Shown here: piece by piece, positions 61,029 through 64,000 of the stretch
How positions within the stretch are numbered: the stretch's first letter is position 1
How the letters are laid out: each line of letters starts with the position of its first letter
Origin: Prinsepia uniflora
Taxonomy: Eukaryota; Streptophyta; Magnoliopsida; Rosales; Rosaceae
Length of the DNA: 64,000 bases
Direction: 5' to 3'
Assembly (NCBI GenBank): GCA_032719365.1
Contig: CM064871.1
Span: 25,765,566 to 25,829,565 of the forward strand
The notes under the pieces: generated by a model
Database searches by the model: none
Seen by the model: the letters and a program-made list of their open reading frames with translations, nothing else
What the model was told of the DNA's origin: nothing
Position numbers and translations under genes: made by a program

Positions 61029-64000
61029 TGATAGGACCCGTCCCAAATGGACGTCAAAAACCGTACCCGGTCCTGCTCCCGTCTGACAAGTCAACTGAAA
61101 GTCCGAAACTACCCTTCAGTACCTGCCAGACAAGGGAATTTTTGCGCCTGTGCCCGCACATACCCCCACCTCTGGAATAGCCTCGATCAACGCGCCACGA
61201 CCTGAAGGGTTAACAAAACAGAAAAGGTGTGAGTGGACAAAAATGACCTCTTATAAAAACATTTACCAAAATACATTCTTACCCTCCAGTTTTCACAAAC
61301 TTGCATGCATATCGTAAAACATGAGTAATAGTATGAAATCATTCAAGTATGAACAGTGGACCGATAAAATCAAAACATATTTTCTCATGGTCCACAAAAA
61401 CTCATGTTCATCAAATCAGTTTAACATCTCAAAAAGTTCACAGTTTCTTTAAATCATTTTAACCGCTAAACCACGGTTTTCTCAAAATCATTTCCCATAA
61501 TCCACGGGACTTATTTCCATATCATGTTGCTTAGAGTCACGTTTATCCCTGCAACGCGTGCAAATCAATAGGCTCAAGGACCGCTCAAAAGCCGAGCATC
61601 CGCTACTGTGAACACATCATCAGTCAGCAATCCGTCGCTGGGAAAAACCTCACCAGTCGACGATCCGGATCTCGTGAACACATCACTTACCGATCCATAT
61701 AATCCAGCACATCTGATCTGAGTCAAGCCTCCCCTGGGCTGCAAGACAAAGATCGTGCTACGTGACCTCTTCGGGGTAAACACTTCCATCCCGAAGGCGA
61801 GCGTTATCTCCAGGGTGCACTCCGGGGAAAAACATATTTTCTCCCGAAAGCCCTAAATATCCGCAACATATCACCATCACAAAAACCAGTGAAAAACAGT
61901 TGCATTAAAAACCAAATCATATATCAATACAGGGTCTCAGCCCCAAGTCCCGATTTACTTTATAAATCCGAAAATCATCAATATCATCATGTCATCACAT
62001 GGAAATACAATTCCAACCAAAATCACAATTCCATTGTGTCTCAAGCCCAAAATATCAATATCACGTAAATCCGTGCAACCGTAAACCCGAGTTGCCACGA
62101 TCACGTAAATCCATGAAATCAATCACTGACTCATAATCCGAGTCCAAATATCATTTTCAACTTCCTGACTCATAACCCGAGTCAAAACATCATTTTCAAT
62201 CCGGGCTTAGCCCAAAACATCTTTTGCATGTTCCTCGTAAAACGTGCCCGAAAGACTGATTAAAATAATCATAAAATCACGAGGATACCAAAAATCATCA
62301 AATTCATCAAATTCACATGTAACTCCAAATCCGAGTCAAAATCATTATTTACTTGGGTTCTCACGCCCACAATATCATTTTTAACCAATTTCATGATTTC
62401 TCGGAAATCGTGCCAAAATATAATAATATAATAATCATAAAACCGCGAAAATCGAGAAATCACCGAATCAAAGCATCAATCATGTCAAATCATAGAAATT
62501 CATATAAATAAGCATTTTAAACCATATATGCATGCATCACAGTTAGAAAACCAAAAGTCCACTCACAGTCCGTCCTAGCTGCCGCCTCGATATGCGTGCC
62601 ATAAGCCTCCTCGGGCTAATCCGACCTCTTCGGGTCATCTTGACCTGTCCAAATCATATCCAAAGGTTACTACTAACCTATACAAGTCCATATTAAGAAC
62701 CCTAAATTTTTCCGGAAAGGTCAACGTGTCTCGTACACGTTTCCCGAGGTGAAAACCCTTGATTTGACTAACTTAACGATCTCCGATCGACCCGAAACCA
62801 CCGCCATTGGATCCAGATCGTCGAAACCCTTAAAATAGTCCTGGTCCCACCTAAAAATACGCTCCCACGCGCCCACACGCGCGAGTCAAAGTTTTAGTCA
62901 AATGGTGACCAAAAAGTCAACGATGATGTCATCAAAGTCAACGCTGACATCATCATGAACAGTAAGTCAACGGTCAAAAGTCAACGGGTCAGAGTCAACG
63001 AGTCAACTCGCCTGTCAACGAGTCAACTCTCCGGAGACCGAGTCAACTCGACGGCAACTCGCCGGAATTTCTCGCCGGAAAACTCCATTGATGCCCCAAA
63101 CTTCAAACTTCGATATCTCACTCGTTTCTCAACCAAATTCGACGTTCTACCTATGTAAATCCATCTACTCGAGCCAAGGATTCCAAATATTAACCCAGAA
63201 AATTCAGAAAGTACCTGGATTTTAAGTTATGGCCAATCAAAGTTTCGGCCAGATTTCCAATCATCATTCCGTTCACCTCCAACGTCCAAATTCGTCCCAA
63301 ATTGCACCTACAAGCTCGTGAGAGCTCAAAGAACATCATCCTAAGCTTAGAATCGATCAACACCATCAAAATCAAAAACCCAAAATTTGAATCCTACGGT
63401 TTTACCTTCCAAAATTCCGGCCACCGTGCACAACGGTCCTTACCGTGGCCACCATTGGGTTCGTCTCAACATCCTCTCCAACTTTCGTTCACGGGTCATA
63501 AGCAATGGATGATGATTGAGAGGTGTTTGTGTAGGATTGAGGTATATGGTTTTGAAGAAAATAAATGAAGAAATGAAGATGACGGATGATGAAGAATGCA
63601 TGATAAGGAATGATTAAAAAATATGGATTAATGGGAAACATGTTCCACAATTTAGGGCCTCAAAACAAGGGATGGGTGACACTTGTCACTCATCCAAGTG
63701 TTCACAAACTCTGATCACTATTCACTATTTAATAATATTTTAATCGAAATCCCGGTTCGTTCGGTTAATCGATTTCGCTCCCGTGACCACAACTTCGTCA
63801 TCGAATCTCCGATTTCGGCGTGCCGCCTGTCTATGAATTCGTATCGACTCGACCTACGTAACGATTCTTGGCCCTCGTCCATTGGACTTCCCGGGTCAAA
63901 AGTCAACATTTGGCCCCTTTTTAGCCAAATTACGAAAATGCCCTCGAACTTCCGAACGTCATAACTTTTTCCTTGAATGTCGGAATCGAACGTGCCACCT
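61029..64000 (-). mobile_element. Tandem LARD array, LTR 3, cut by window edge
   Basis: Matches LTR 1 and LTR 2 at offsets 13,304 and 6,652. Differences noted: 61032, 61047, 61219, 62861 and 62973. About 211 bp of the expected 3,183 are outside the window, as is the flank that would show a target-site duplication or further array units. Confidence 0.94.

Noticed and set aside
48270..63964. Small open frames repeated three times at 6,652-bp steps
   Set aside because: They recur because the underlying LTR DNA is almost identical. They are short (under 110 codons), overlap on both strands and show no domain.

Overview
The window is plant nuclear DNA, almost certainly from a eudicot. It has one intron-bearing nuclear gene, Cassandra elements with 5S-rRNA-like LTRs, MULE and PIF/Harbinger remnants, and long LTR retrotransposons primed by initiator tRNA-Met. 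A Rosaceae-like genome would fit, but that is an impression; the sequence alone does not name the species. There is no bacterial, organellar or CRISPR content.

Layout. 1-3.5 kb: a decayed MULE transposase (plus strand) with a convergent GRF-zinc-finger fragment (minus). 3.5-16 kb: three Cassandra elements and the first long LTRs. A block of about 4.8 kb (4316-9081) recurs at 11153-16019 as an old tandem duplication. 16-20.6 kb: a minus-strand non-coding retroelement (D). 20.6-24.2 kb: a retroelement with gag but no visible pol, and tandem arrays in both untranslated regions. 24.2-30.2 kb: decayed repeats, a 3,197-bp solo LTR with a perfect 5-bp target-site duplication (TSD), and a second, patchwork-joined copy of the gag element's 5' region. 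30.2-32.9 kb: two minus-strand LTR fragments, the second ending in a Harbinger transposase remnant. 33-40.7 kb: an AT-rich gene island with the only intact gene, a seven-exon homocysteine S-methyltransferase (35794-38260). 40.7-47.7 kb: more LTR fragments and an 88-bp satellite. 47.7-64 kb: a near-perfect tandem LTR-internal-LTR-internal-LTR array, period 6,652 bp, running off the right edge.

The dominant theme is one family of large non-autonomous retrotransposons (LARD-like). LTRs are about 3.1-3.2 kb. The roughly 3.5-kb internal region has a PBS and a polypurine tract but no coding capacity. The LTRs share unusually long terminal inverted repeats, a 26-bp palindrome, a 12-nt inverted pair placed at plausible splice sites, and internal minisatellites. 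Individual copies carry different dense transcription-factor-site arrays: ACGT/G-box in the solo LTR, W-box in the tandem array. This family is the best candidate for something undescribed. Cellular coding content is limited to HMT, a methionine-cycle enzyme.
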